Source: Bacteroidota bacterium (GTDB lineage: Bacteria > Bacteroidota > Bacteroidia > Bacteroidales > FEN-979). From it: 64,000 bases of DNA. Each line of letters opens with the position of its first letter. Within the stretch, counting starts at the first letter, position 1. Under the pieces are notes generated by a model. The model did no database searches and was not told the origin of the DNA. It saw only the letters and a list, made by a program, of their open reading frames with translations. Location of the stretch: positions 197,268 through 261,267 of the forward strand of contig JAPLDJ010000012.1 in assembly GCA_026391805.1 (NCBI GenBank), given 5' to 3'. Below are positions 1 through 8,145 of this stretch, in pieces. Both the position numbers and the translations under genes were made by a program.

Positions 1-1
1 G

Positions 2-775
2 AACATGATCCGGAACAACGAGGAGTTCCTCACCCCCACTGCGTTCATTCAGTCAACACACAATACCGTCAGCGCACAAATCGCGCTGCTGCTGAAATGC
101 CATAACTACAATTTCACCTATGTCCACCGTGGCTTTTCATTTGAAAGCGCCCTGCTCGACAGTTTTGTCCGCATCGGTTCCGGAGAGGCAGCAACAGTTC
201 TTTTAGGGGGCATGGATGAGATGACTGCAAACACCTTTACCATCCTTCAGCGGCTGGGACAATACAAACAGAAGCCGGTCAATAACCTGAACATTTTCAG
301 GGAGCCGTCGCGCGGAGCCATCGCCGGCGAAGGGGCTGCGTTTTTCTTTGTTGCAAACAAGCCGGGAGGAAAAAATTATGCAAGGATCGAAGATCTGGAT
401 ACTATTTACAGGCCGGATAAGGGTTCAATCCCGTCACGCATGCTTCAATTCCTTGAACGGAACGGGAAGAACCAGAACGACATCGATCTTGTGATCCCGG
501 GGGTGAACGGAGATCCGGCCAATGACAAGGTTTATGATGAGGTCATGCACAACCTTTTTCAAGATAAGGCACAGGCTGCCTACAAACATCTTTGCGGCGA
601 ATACGAGACCGCATCCGCGTTCGGGCTCTGGCTTGCGGCGATGATACTGAAAACGGGACAGGTCCCTGCGCCCGCCAGGCTTCCAGGAATAATCCCGGGA
701 ACGGTCCGGAACATCCTTCTCTACAATCATTACCATGATCTTGATCATTCACTGATGCTTGTCAGCTCCATATAA
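2..775 (+). CDS. Beta-ketoacyl synthase-like chain length factor, 5' end cut by window edge
   Basis: The reading frame is open to the first base, so the N-terminal third lies outside the window; 257 residues are visible. The sequence matches the ketoacyl-synthase-like (Ketoacyl-synt_2) proteins of Bacteroidota polyene and flexirubin clusters, with the family stretch FIQSTHNTVSAQIAL where an active KS has its Cys, and VNGDPAND where a KS has its NAHGT His. Both catalytic residues are therefore missing, as in a chain length factor that pairs with an active ketosynthase. The likely partner is the FabF-type enzyme at 9681. The stop codon is directly followed by the start codon of the next gene, so it is the visible start of a tight operon of four genes. 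The family call is firm; the partner is inferred. Confidence 0.8.
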   Translation, partial: NMIRNNEEFLTPTAFIQSTHNTVSAQIALLLKCHNYNFTYVHRGFSFESALLDSFVRIGSGEAATVLLGGMDEMTANTFTILQRLGQYKQKPVNNLNIFREPSRGAIAGEGAAFFFVANKPGGKNYARIEDLDTIYRPDKGSIPSRMLQFLERNGKNQNDIDLVIPGVNGDPANDKVYDEVMHNLFQDKAQAAYKHLCGEYETASAFGLWLAAMILKTGQVPAPARLPGIIPGTVRNILLYNHYHDLDHSLMLVSSI

Positions 776-1555
776 ATGTTTACATTCCGTTCCACCACCA
801 TCGCATTCTTCATCCTGGTGTTCGCCCTGAACATCATGGAATTCAGCGGAGTCCCGGTGCACTATTGGTATTACATCCTGCTTGTTGCGGCCTACCTGGC
901 TGTTTCTTTCAGCATGTCATTTTTCATCCGGTCAGAATACCACATGAAAGCGCTCTGCTTTGCCGAAACAGAGGAAAAGGTTTTTGCCATCACCTTCGAT
1001 GATGGTCCCGACAGGGAACATACCCCCCTCCTGCTGGATGTCCTAAAGGAGCTGAATATTCCTGCCACATTTTTCTGCATCGGCAGAAAGATCAAAGGGA
1101 ATCAAGATATCCTTCACCGAATGAATGCTGAAGGACATCTTATCGGGATGCACAGTTTTTCTCATTCAAACTGGTTCGATTTTTATTCTTCCCGGCGGAT
1201 GAAGAAAGAGTTTGATCAGACCAGCAGGCTGATTACTGAAGCAACAGGAAAGAATCCGTTACTGTTCCGTCCTCCTTACGGCGTGATAAACCCAATGGTA
1301 AAGAGTGCACTGAATGAAACAGATTTTTATGTAATCGGCTTCAGCAACCGGGTGTGGGATACCTCGAGCCGCAATGAAAACGTCGTCCTGGAACGGCTGA
1401 AAAAGAAGCTGAAGCCCGGTGATGTTGTCCTCCTCCACGACACGGTTGCATCCAACACAAGGATTGTAAAAGAGTTTGCTGAATTTGCGTTCCAATCTGG
1501 TTATACGATCGTTCCACTTGACCAGCTCCTGAACATCAATGCGTATGAAGATTAG
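776..1555 (+). CDS. Membrane-anchored NodB-type polysaccharide deacetylase
   Basis: This 259-residue protein has two N-terminal hydrophobic segments (about residues 7-23 and 30-50) and a NodB homology domain from about residue 68. The metal and catalytic motifs are visible: TFDDGPD (motif 1, catalytic Asp and metal Asp), HSFSHS (metal His pair), RPPYG (motif 3) and VVLLHD (motif 5). Such enzymes remove N- or O-acetyl groups from sugars in the periplasm. It starts on the base after the stop of the ketosynthase-like gene and overlaps the LolA-like gene downstream, so it is translated as part of the same operon. Deacetylases of this kind recur in Bacteroidota polyene and flexirubin-type clusters; the substrate here is unknown. 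Confidence 0.85.
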   Translation: MFTFRSTTIAFFILVFALNIMEFSGVPVHYWYYILLVAAYLAVSFSMSFFIRSEYHMKALCFAETEEKVFAITFDDGPDREHTPLLLDVLKELNIPATFFCIGRKIKGNQDILHRMNAEGHLIGMHSFSHSNWFDFYSSRRMKKEFDQTSRLITEATGKNPLLFRPPYGVINPMVKSALNETDFYVIGFSNRVWDTSSRNENVVLERLKKKLKPGDVVLLHDTVASNTRIVKEFAEFAFQSGYTIVPLDQLLNINAYED

Positions 1556-2186
1556 ATCGCTCCTCACCGGTATTCTTATGTTCAGCGTCCTGTCTTCATC
1601 CTGGTGCCAGGGGAATTATGCTGAAATGAAGAATCCTGCACTATTCAGAGAAAAATTTACCGCCTCAGCACAGAAGATAAACACGATCGAAGCCGGGTTT
1701 ATCCAGGAAAAGAACATGAGCGTCCTTTCAGAAAAAATTATTACAAAAGGTCATTTTTTATTCAGGAAGGAGAATATGCTCCGCTGGGAGTATACCGATC
1801 CCTTCCGTTACCTGATCATCCTGAATAACGGAAAGATCCTTATCCGGGATGATGAGAAACAAAATACGCTTGATGTGCGCAACAACAAGATGTTTGCGGA
1901 GATCAACGCGATCATCATCGGAAGTGTGCAGGGGAACCTGTTCAATGACGAAAAGAAATTCAGCACCTCATTCTTTGAAGCCAAAAGCAGTTATCTTGTG
2001 AAGCTGAAACCGCTGACGCCAAATATGAAAGAGTTCCTGAAAGAAATATGGATCTTTTTCGACGCCGTGGATATTTCCGTCGCCCGACTCGAAATGCATG
2101 AACCTTCGGGTGATTACACAAAGATCGATTTCACCGGTAAAAAAATCAATGCAGTTATTCCAGATGAAAAATTCCTCATCCCGTAG
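1539..2186 (+). CDS. LolA-like periplasmic lipid carrier
   Basis: A 215-residue protein with a signal peptide and the LolA beta-sheet pattern: FIQEKNM followed by GHFLFRKENMLRWEY (residues about 68-82), the strand that in LolA covers the hydrophobic cavity. Classical LolA carries lipoproteins to the outer membrane; paralogues inside lipid or polyene clusters are thought to carry the lipid product after MMPL export. The gene overlaps the upstream deacetylase by 17 bases; a second ATG at 1545 would shorten the overlap and gives an equally good signal peptide. The downstream gene overlaps its end by 23 bases. Confidence 0.8.
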   Translation: MRMKIRSLLTGILMFSVLSSSWCQGNYAEMKNPALFREKFTASAQKINTIEAGFIQEKNMSVLSEKIITKGHFLFRKENMLRWEYTDPFRYLIILNNGKILIRDDEKQNTLDVRNNKMFAEINAIIIGSVQGNLFNDEKKFSTSFFEAKSSYLVKLKPLTPNMKEFLKEIWIFFDAVDISVARLEMHEPSGDYTKIDFTGKKINAVIPDEKFLIP

Positions 2187-2802
2187 CCTTTTGCTTATCC
2201 TTCTGTTATGGACCGGACTGTCATCGCCCGCGGTGTGTCAGTCGAAAGGATATGTTCCGGGAAAGGGTCCCTGGACCACTGCCGTTTTCGATTCTTCCTT
2301 CGTAAAAGCGCTTTACAAAGGCACTTTCGACATCTCCAAAACCCATCTGACCGGACTCTTCATGATCAAACGTTCGGCAAGCAATTCCATCCGCATCGTT
2401 TTTTCCAATGAATTCGGCATGACCTTTTTTGATTTTGAGTACAGAGGCGATGAATTCATTGTCCATTACTGCTACCCCTCGTTTGAAAAGCATTCGCTGC
2501 CGAAAATACTGGAGAGCGATTTCCGGCTCCTGCTGGTTCCTGATACTACTGTGACAAGGATGAAGCGGCTCGGTTCAAAAGACCCCGAGCTGGTCATTTT
2601 CGGGGTGAAGTCAGCAAGGGGCTCATTTCACTATACCTATGATCATGATTCAGGAAAGATCCGGAGGATGCAGTCTTCGCATTCCATCATCGGCAGGGCC
2701 GACCTGCGCCTGTATGGCGACAAGGGCACGGCTCCCAATAAGATCTACCTTTACAATCCTACGATCCGTCTTCACATCAAGCTTACTTTCCTGAGCAATT
2801 AA
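2164..2802 (+). CDS. Secreted protein of unknown function in the LolA operon
   Basis: I do not recognise a family. The frame is open from 2098, but the ATG at 2164 gives a proper signal peptide (Lys and Ser residues followed by a Leu-rich core ending in SPAVCQ), so that start is preferred; it yields 212 residues and a 23-base overlap with the LolA-like gene. The mature part is rich in aromatic and beta-strand-like segments (for example FDFEYRGDEF and SARGSFHYTY), suggesting a small beta-rich periplasmic or outer-membrane-associated protein. Genes of this size next to LolA-like genes occur in related clusters, so a part in product transport is plausible. It is the last gene before a hairpin terminator. 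Confidence 0.65.
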   Translation: MKNSSSRSLLLILLLWTGLSSPAVCQSKGYVPGKGPWTTAVFDSSFVKALYKGTFDISKTHLTGLFMIKRSASNSIRIVFSNEFGMTFFDFEYRGDEFIVHYCYPSFEKHSLPKILESDFRLLLVPDTTVTRMKRLGSKDPELVIFGVKSARGSFHYTYDHDSGKIRRMQSSHSIIGRADLRLYGDKGTAPNKIYLYNPTIRLHIKLTFLSN

Positions 2803-2812
2803 CCACTTCGGT

Positions 2813-2838
2813 AAATCGTTTTCCCTCAACGATTTTTT
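2813..2838 (+). terminator. Rho-independent terminator after first operon
   Basis: AAATCGTT (2813-2820) pairs perfectly with AACGATTT (2828-2835) around a seven-base loop, and a run of six T follows the stem base (2833-2838). It lies 11 bases after the stop of the preceding gene and closes the ketosynthase-deacetylase-LolA operon. Confidence 0.65.
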
Positions 2839-2860
2839 CGTAATTTTACACCTTCATTAG

Positions 2861-3034
2861 ATGCTGGATGCTGGATGCTGGATGCTGGATGCTGGATGCT
2901 GGATGCTGGATGCTGGATGTTGGATGCTGGAGACTGAAGACTGAAGACTGCCGACTGCAGACTGCCGACTGGAAACTGCCGACTGCAGACTGCCGACTGG
3001 AAACTGCCGACTGCCGACTGCTGACTGGAAACTG
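2861..3034. repeat. Heptamer tandem array (GATGCTG then GACTGCC type)
   Basis: The whole gap upstream of the dehydratase-like gene is built of seven-base units. The first part is about ten copies of GATGCTG. The second is about fifteen units of GACTGNN and AACTGNN, dominated by GACTGCC, GACTGCA and GACTGGA. The array runs up to four bases before the next start codon. The GATGCTG unit recurs near 62412. It holds no gene. Confidence 0.85.
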
Positions 3035-3038
3035 AATT

Positions 3039-3437
3039 ATGGTATTAAAGGATTTCTATAAAGTTCTGAAGAGAACGGGGCCGGAGACGGAAGTTTCAAC
3101 TGCCGGAATTCCGGTTGAGAAGTACAGCTTTTCTTTGGAACTTAATCCGGATCATCCGGTTTATGAAGGACATTTTCCAGGGAATCCGGTTGTTCCGGGC
3201 GTCTGCCAGGTTCAGATGATCTGTGAGCTTCTTTCCCTGATCAAAGGGTATCCTGTGCGACTGGTTCATGCAGATAATATAAAATTCATGACATTAATGG
3301 TTCCGGGTAAAAACCGCATGATAAACGCCGGTCTTTCGGTACGCGATTCCGGTACCGGCGATATCCCCGTAAATGCTACACTGCAAAGCGTGGAGGTGGT
3401 TTTTATCAAGTTCAAAGGGACTTTCAGGAACGAATGA
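3039..3437 (+). CDS. Hotdog-fold dehydratase-like protein (FabZ/ApeI type) with Glu-to-Gln change
   Basis: A 132-residue hotdog protein of 3-hydroxyacyl-ACP dehydratase type. The signature GHFPGNPVVPGVCQVQ places the catalytic His at residue 45. At the position of the FabZ catalytic Glu (14 residues after the His) there is Gln59. Proteins of this kind occur in aryl-polyene and flexirubin-type clusters and are annotated as dehydratase-like; whether the Gln form dehydrates, isomerises or only binds acyl-ACP cannot be told from sequence. It is followed after 12 bases by the thioesterase gene. The start is the first ATG after a heptamer repeat array. Confidence 0.75.
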   Translation: MVLKDFYKVLKRTGPETEVSTAGIPVEKYSFSLELNPDHPVYEGHFPGNPVVPGVCQVQMICELLSLIKGYPVRLVHADNIKFMTLMVPGKNRMINAGLSVRDSGTGDIPVNATLQSVEVVFIKFKGTFRNE

Positions 3438-3449
3438 CGGAATTAGGGA

Positions 3450-3857
3450 ATGACAGGAAAAGAGAAACATAGGACGACATTATCGGTCAGGGGCTATGAA
3501 CTTGACTCTTACGGTCATGTCAACAATGCAGTTTACCTGCAATACCTGGAGCATGCGCGCTGGCAATTCATGAAGGACCAGGGGTTGCTGGAACAGGTCA
3601 ATGCAGAGGGGTTGTTTGTTGTGGTGGTGGAGACTCAGATCCGTTATGTCCGCGAATCCAATCTTTTTGACGAACTGGTTGTGGAAACAGCAATGGCTGA
3701 GAGCAAACCTTACCTGGTATTCCGGCAGAAGATCCTGAATAACAAAACCGGGATGACTGTGGCGAGAGCCGTTATCAAGACAATATTCGTTGATGACAAA
3801 AGAATGCCGCTTGATATCCCCGGGTTTATCCTTGAACTGATTCGTAAAAATTCATGA
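3450..3857 (+). CDS. YbgC/4HBT-type acyl thioesterase
   Basis: 135 residues with the 4-hydroxybenzoyl-CoA thioesterase hotdog signature: LDSYGHVNNAVYLQYLEHAR near residues 18-37, including the Asp that serves as catalytic residue in this family. Members hydrolyse acyl-CoA or acyl-ACP thioesters. In this setting it could release the finished chain or edit stalled carrier proteins. It overlaps the first crotonase gene by four bases (ATGA), so the two are translationally coupled. Confidence 0.8.
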   Translation: MTGKEKHRTTLSVRGYELDSYGHVNNAVYLQYLEHARWQFMKDQGLLEQVNAEGLFVVVVETQIRYVRESNLFDELVVETAMAESKPYLVFRQKILNNKTGMTVARAVIKTIFVDDKRMPLDIPGFILELIRKNS

Positions 3858-4609
3858 CAGAAGACAAATATACGGAACGGGTAAACAAAGAGGGGATCGG
3901 AATTCTCACACTTAAGAATCCTCCTCAGAATTACCTGATGGAACCTGAATTCATCTCCCGGCAGGTACTTGACGAATGGATCAGGGCTGACGAGCTTAAG
4001 GGATTGGTCATTGCCGGCGCCGGAAGGCATTTTTCCGGAGGAGCAAGGCTGGAAGACATTTTTTCCATGGCTGAAGCGGAAGCTCCGATGGAGGTGGAAA
4101 TGGAAAAGGGGAAAAACCTGCTCAGTTGCATCAGGGAACTCAACATCCCGGTTATTGCTGCCATCAACGGGGTTTGCTTTGGCGGCGGATTGGAAATAGC
4201 GCTGGCCTGTCACATCCGCTTTTGCACTGAAAATGCACTGTTCGCTTTCCCCGAGTCAAACCACGGACTTATGCCGGGTTTAGGAGGAACGGTCATGTTG
4301 GGAGAACGGCTTCCGTTTCCTGAATCACTGAAGATGATCCTCGGTGGTGACATGATCAATGCGGAAGAGGCGCTTTCAATGAAGATTGTGGATTCAATTA
4401 TTAAAGCGTCGGATCCGGTGGATTATTCACTGGGATTTCTTAAAAAAATTACTGAGGGGCGCTCGCTTATCATCATTCATTATGTGATGCAGGCGCTGAA
4501 AAATGCAAAAGAGCTACCACCTGAAGATGCTTTGAAGGAGGAAACGAGGATGTTTGCTGAGCTTGCCAGACAGGAAGCGAAAAACCGAAGTCGGAGGCCG
4601 GAGGTATGA
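3854..4609 (+). CDS. Crotonase-family enoyl-CoA hydratase/isomerase (first of two)
   Basis: A 251-residue crotonase-fold enzyme. The oxyanion-hole segments GRHFSGGARL and FGGGLEIALAC are present, and both glutamates used for hydration in crotonase are kept (Glu114 in GGLEIAL, Glu134 in FPESNHGLMPG). It should therefore be able to hydrate or dehydrate an acyl thioester, although decarboxylation or isomerisation are possible in this superfamily. It is coupled to the thioesterase by a four-base overlap and followed by a second crotonase after a repeat-filled gap. Paired crotonases are unusual in type II fatty-acid-like clusters. Confidence 0.82.
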   Translation: MTEDKYTERVNKEGIGILTLKNPPQNYLMEPEFISRQVLDEWIRADELKGLVIAGAGRHFSGGARLEDIFSMAEAEAPMEVEMEKGKNLLSCIRELNIPVIAAINGVCFGGGLEIALACHIRFCTENALFAFPESNHGLMPGLGGTVMLGERLPFPESLKMILGGDMINAEEALSMKIVDSIIKASDPVDYSLGFLKKITEGRSLIIIHYVMQALKNAKELPPEDALKEETRMFAELARQEAKNRSRRPEV

Positions 4610-4616
4610 AATCGGA

Positions 4617-4728
4617 AAATGGAAAATCTGTGACTAATCTGTGAAAATCTGTGTAATCTGTGGTGAAAAATTATTTACACGAAAATCCACGAAGAAGACA
4701 CGAAAGACACGAAAAAATAAATAGCGAA
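4617..4728 (+). repeat. Interspersed repeat R1, copy 1
   Basis: Four tandem AATCTGTG-like units (from about 4623) lead into GGTGAAAAA and a block of CACGAA words (ATCCACGAAGAAGACACGAA) ending near 4720. The same two-part structure recurs at 7957-8098, inverted at 14101-14213, and in part at 50646-50692 and 62517-62608. It separates the two crotonase genes and encodes nothing. Confidence 0.75.
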
Positions 4729-4755
4729 CGGCGAAAATTTTATGTCGTCTGACTT

Positions 4756-5445
4756 ATGACCACTGGCTATAAAACCATATCCTTCACCCTCACCAACGGC
4801 ATTGGCCATGTGGTTCTCAACCAACCGCCGGGAAATGCCATGACGGTCGGATTCTTTTCGGAATTTAACCGGCTGGTGGACGACCTGAAAACAATGAAAG
4901 AGTTGAAGGCCATTGTCATAAGCGGCAGCGGCCGGCACTATTCGTCCGGGGCTGAGCTGGACGGTTTGATCGGGCTTGTCAATAATGAGGAAATGAGGTA
5001 TGAAGGAAATGAGGAAATGCTTATTATGAATTCCAGATCTTTTCTTTTCCTGGAAGAAACTGAAATACCTGTTATCTCAGCCATCCGCGGCGTCTGCATC
5101 GGATCTGCCTTCGAATTGGCGCTTTTCAGCCATTTCCGCTTTTGCGGGGAAGATGCGGTGTTCGGGTTGCCGGAAACAACCTTTAACCTGATGCCCGGCA
5201 TCGGCGGAATTTCAAGGATGGCGGCACGCTGCGGAAGCGCCAAAGCGATCGAACTGGTGCTGAAAGGCAGTACCTTCGGGGCAGAAGAAGCGCTGAAATA
5301 CCAGCTTGTCGACCGGATCGTTCCGAAGCGCCGGGTGGTGGAATTTGCGCTGGCATTCGCAGCAAAGATCAAAGAGGATTACCGGAAGCAGAAAACTCCG
5401 TTATACATTCAAAAAATTCATTCGGATGACCTCCAACTCAACTGA
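4756..5445 (+). CDS. Crotonase-family enoyl-CoA hydratase/isomerase (second of two)
   Basis: A short crotonase homologue of 229 residues. The oxyanion-hole segments GRHYSSGAELDG and IGSAFELALFS are visible, and the two hydratase glutamates are at about 120 (FELAL) and 140 (LPETTFNLMPG). The C-terminal helical trimerisation part is shorter than in typical 255-residue crotonases. It overlaps the KAS III-like gene by 20 bases, implying joint translation and perhaps joint action. The two crotonases are clearly diverged from each other, so they probably do different steps, for example dehydration and isomerisation. Confidence 0.8.
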   Translation: MTTGYKTISFTLTNGIGHVVLNQPPGNAMTVGFFSEFNRLVDDLKTMKELKAIVISGSGRHYSSGAELDGLIGLVNNEEMRYEGNEEMLIMNSRSFLFLEETEIPVISAIRGVCIGSAFELALFSHFRFCGEDAVFGLPETTFNLMPGIGGISRMAARCGSAKAIELVLKGSTFGAEEALKYQLVDRIVPKRRVVEFALAFAAKIKEDYRKQKTPLYIQKIHSDDLQLN

Positions 5446-6559
5446 CCGTGGACCATATGTCAGATTAGCGGGATCAGGAAGCTTTCTTCCCGGAAAACCC
5501 ATTCCCCCGGAAGAGGTTGATCTCTACCTGGGAGAACTGACGGACGCACCGCGGAAGGTCAAACGATGGCTTGAACGGATCCGTCCCCTGATGAAGGAGA
5601 TGCTCGACATCGAGTTCTATCATTTTGCGGTCGATCCTGTAACCCGCCAGTTCACGGAAGACAACGTCACGATGTCGGTAAAGGCTGCCCGGCAGGCCAT
5701 TTCGGATGCTGGACTTGTACCGGAAGAAATCGAACTCATCGTTTACGGCAGCGCCCACCAGGACCAGATGCCGACGGCATCGGTACGAATCCAGGAGATG
5801 CTGGGCATCGAGCAATGCGGGGAGATCTCGGTTCATGCCAATTGTACTTCAGCCTATAAAGCCCTGTTATTGGGTTACGACATGATCAGGAACGGCCGGT
5901 ACAGGAACGCACTGGTCATTTCATCGAGCATCTCATCTTCCGAACTTGTTGCGGAATATTATAACCAGCCACTGGTGACAAAGGAAGAACTTTTTCTGCG
6001 GTATTTTCTCAGCGACGGCGCTGCAGCGCTGGTGCTGACGGCCGAAGACCAGAAAAGCAACGGGTTGTTCGTGGATCATGTATACATGGAATCAATCGGA
6101 GGTAAAAAGCCATCCGCCATGGGGAACAGGCGTCCCTCCTACTGGATGAACCCGAAAGAGGAATTTGAAAAAGGTTATCATCACCTTGCACAGTTGTTCC
6201 AGGAAGAGCTTCGCGCCAATTTTCATGATACCGACGGGTCAGTCTTTTTGAAAGGATTGAGAAGGATGATCAGTAAATATTCCATCGACCTGTCAAACCT
6301 CCGGTACTTCCAGGTCAATTTTCCATCAAAGCACATTACCGAACTGGTCATGGAAGAGTGCGAATCACTGGGCATCCCAAGGGATACGCTCTATTCGAAG
6401 ATGGCGACAATGGGTTACATCGGCCCACCGATGGCGCTTTTGTGCCTGGATAAAATCAGGAAAGAAGAGAAACTGAATAATGGTGATACAATACTTAGTT
6501 TTGTAACCGAGGTGAGTAAGTTTATGCAAGCTGGGTATGTTATTACGAATATCGAATAA
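5426..6559 (+). CDS. KAS III (FabH)-like ketosynthase with altered His and Asn
   Basis: A thiolase-fold enzyme of 377 residues from the ATG at 5426 (a longer frame to 5306 runs inside the upstream crotonase gene). The nucleophile Cys140 is in HANCTSAYKALLLG. The FabH motif HQAN is replaced by NFPS (in FQVNFPSKHI), and the C-terminal GNTS motif by GYIG. Thus only the Cys of the Cys-His-Asn triad is visible. The HxP-like spacing also recalls HMG-CoA-synthase or OleA relatives, but their His is absent too. The enzyme may load or transfer acyl groups rather than condense by decarboxylation. Its coupling to two crotonases resembles, without matching, a beta-branching cassette. Confidence 0.72.
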   Translation: MTSNSTDRGPYVRLAGSGSFLPGKPIPPEEVDLYLGELTDAPRKVKRWLERIRPLMKEMLDIEFYHFAVDPVTRQFTEDNVTMSVKAARQAISDAGLVPEEIELIVYGSAHQDQMPTASVRIQEMLGIEQCGEISVHANCTSAYKALLLGYDMIRNGRYRNALVISSSISSSELVAEYYNQPLVTKEELFLRYFLSDGAAALVLTAEDQKSNGLFVDHVYMESIGGKKPSAMGNRRPSYWMNPKEEFEKGYHHLAQLFQEELRANFHDTDGSVFLKGLRRMISKYSIDLSNLRYFQVNFPSKHITELVMEECESLGIPRDTLYSKMATMGYIGPPMALLCLDKIRKEEKLNNGDTILSFVTEVSKFMQAGYVITNIE

Positions 6560-6585
6560 CGAACAACGATTAACGAATTCTGAAG

Positions 6586-7943
6586 TTGAAAAAAAATAAA
6601 AGATATACGCTTTTCCTGATCAGCCCGCACCAGAAGTACATCAACTACCCGGCGCATGTTGAGCTGGCGAAGATGTTCGGGAAGAAGCGCCTGATGATAC
6701 CGCTTGCACTGCCGACGGTTGCACGGCTGACGCCGGATCATTACGACATTCAGATCTATGACGAGGATGTAGGTCCGTTGCCAAAAAACTTCGTACCTGA
6801 TATTGTGGGAATAACCACACTTGCGGCAACCATTTCACGCGCCTATGAGCTGGCAGATGAGTCCAGGGCCACAGGGACCTGATCCCGAAGAGCAAGTTCT
6901 TCCAGGTTGCCATCCAGACTTCGCGCGGATGCCCTTTCAACTGTGATTTCTGCCTGGTCTCAAAAATGTTTGGCAGGAAGATGCGTTACCGGGAAATTGA
7001 GAATGTGGTCGAAGAGATCAAGGCTGCTCCATCGAAATACTTATTCTTTGTCGACGATAACCTGACCATCAATAAAAAATATGCGAAAGAGCTGATGAGG
7101 GCCATCATCCCGCTGGGGATTTCATGGGGATGCATGTGCAGCATCGACGTGGCCACCGATGACGAACTCCTGCGCCTGATGGCGGAAGCCGGCTGTTTCA
7201 ACATCCTGATCGGCTTTGAATCGCTCAACCCTGCCAGTCTTGACGAAACAAACAAGCTGCATAACAAAGCTGCAACCATCTATGAGCCGGCCATCCGGAA
7301 GATCCACTCCTACGGCATTCATATCAATGCCTCGTTTGTGGTTGGATTCGACAATGATACCCTGCAGGAATTTGACAATATTTTCGATTTCTCCATGCGA
7401 ACAGGCATGCCGAGTGTGAACCTGCACCTGCTGGCCGCTCCGCCGGGAAGCGAGATCCATAAGAAATACAAGGAAGAGGGACGGCTGGCGGCCTGCAAAC
7501 CTGAGTTCGGTGCCGGCCATTTTCCTACACTGCACTACATGAACATGTCGCAGATCGAACTTTTCGACCGGTACATGGAGACGATCAGCAGACTCTATTC
7601 TTTCGATACGGCCCTGAAAAAGGCGGAGAAACTTTTCTCCGGCGGAGGCTTCATCCGCAAAGGCGTGGATATCCCTGCAACCATGAAAGCACGCCTTTCC
7701 TGGATCATCTTCAAAGAATTTATCCTGACCACCGACCCGGACCGGAGAAAACTGTTCGGATTCATCTTCGGACTTATCCGGACAAAAAAGATCGCCATCG
7801 ACAAAGGTTTCAGCTATCTTCTCTCAATGTTAAGTTCATACCTGCAGATCGAACAGCATAAGAAAAATATGAACGAGTATAGGAAGCTGGTGATGGAGTA
7901 CTCCAAGCCGGCCTTCCGCGAATGGAAGAAAATTGGAAATTGA
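6586..7943 (+). pseudogene. B12-binding radical SAM gene with internal deletion and frameshift
   Basis: The first 98 codons (6586-6882) encode the N-terminal half of a cobalamin-binding domain ending in ITTLAATISRAYELAD. The second part, open from about 6861 in another frame and carrying no start of its own before 6966, reads GHRDLIPKSKFFQVAIQTSRGCPFNCDFC when translated in pieces, that is the radical SAM CxxxCxxC site, and continues to 7943. Between the two halves about 80-100 residues normally found in this family, with the GG motif and the end of the B12 domain, are missing, and the frame changes near 6858-6864. It is a damaged gene or an assembly collapse. The start codon at 6586 is TTG. 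Confidence 0.72.
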
Positions 7944-7956
7944 AAATTGATAATTA

Positions 7957-8098
7957 TTTCTGTGTAATCCCTGCCTGCGGCAGGCAGGTGTGAAATCTGT
8001 GGTAAAAAAATGTTACACAAAAATCCACGAAGGAGACACGAAAGACACGAAGAATCTGTGAATCAATTTGTGTAAATCTGTGCAAATCTGCGGTGAAC
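7957..8098 (+). repeat. Interspersed repeat R1, copy 2, with nested GC palindrome
   Basis: This gap repeats the pattern of 4617-4728: CTGTGTAAT, GAAATCTGTGGT, then ATCCACGAAGGAGACACGAA and several AATCTGTG-like units. A palindrome CCTGCCTGCGGCAGGCAGG (7971-7989) sits inside the first part and appears again in the inverted copy near 14167. No coding potential is seen. Confidence 0.75.
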
Positions 8099-8145
8099 AA
8101 TTGATTAATCGATCAACGAAATCTGAATTAAGAACAGGATACCGG

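Noticed and set aside
2861-3034. CRISPR-like repeat array
   Set aside because: Units are seven bases in direct tandem without spacers, and no cas genes are present.
5426-6559. HMG-CoA synthase of a beta-branching cassette
   Set aside because: The region around the Cys and the PTASVRIQEMLG stretch are FabH-like, and the HMG-CoA synthase Glu and His are not seen. Kept only as an alternative.
6820-6970. Programmed frameshift in the radical SAM gene
   Set aside because: Not only the frame but also about 80-100 conserved residues are missing at the junction, so no frameshift could restore a full protein.
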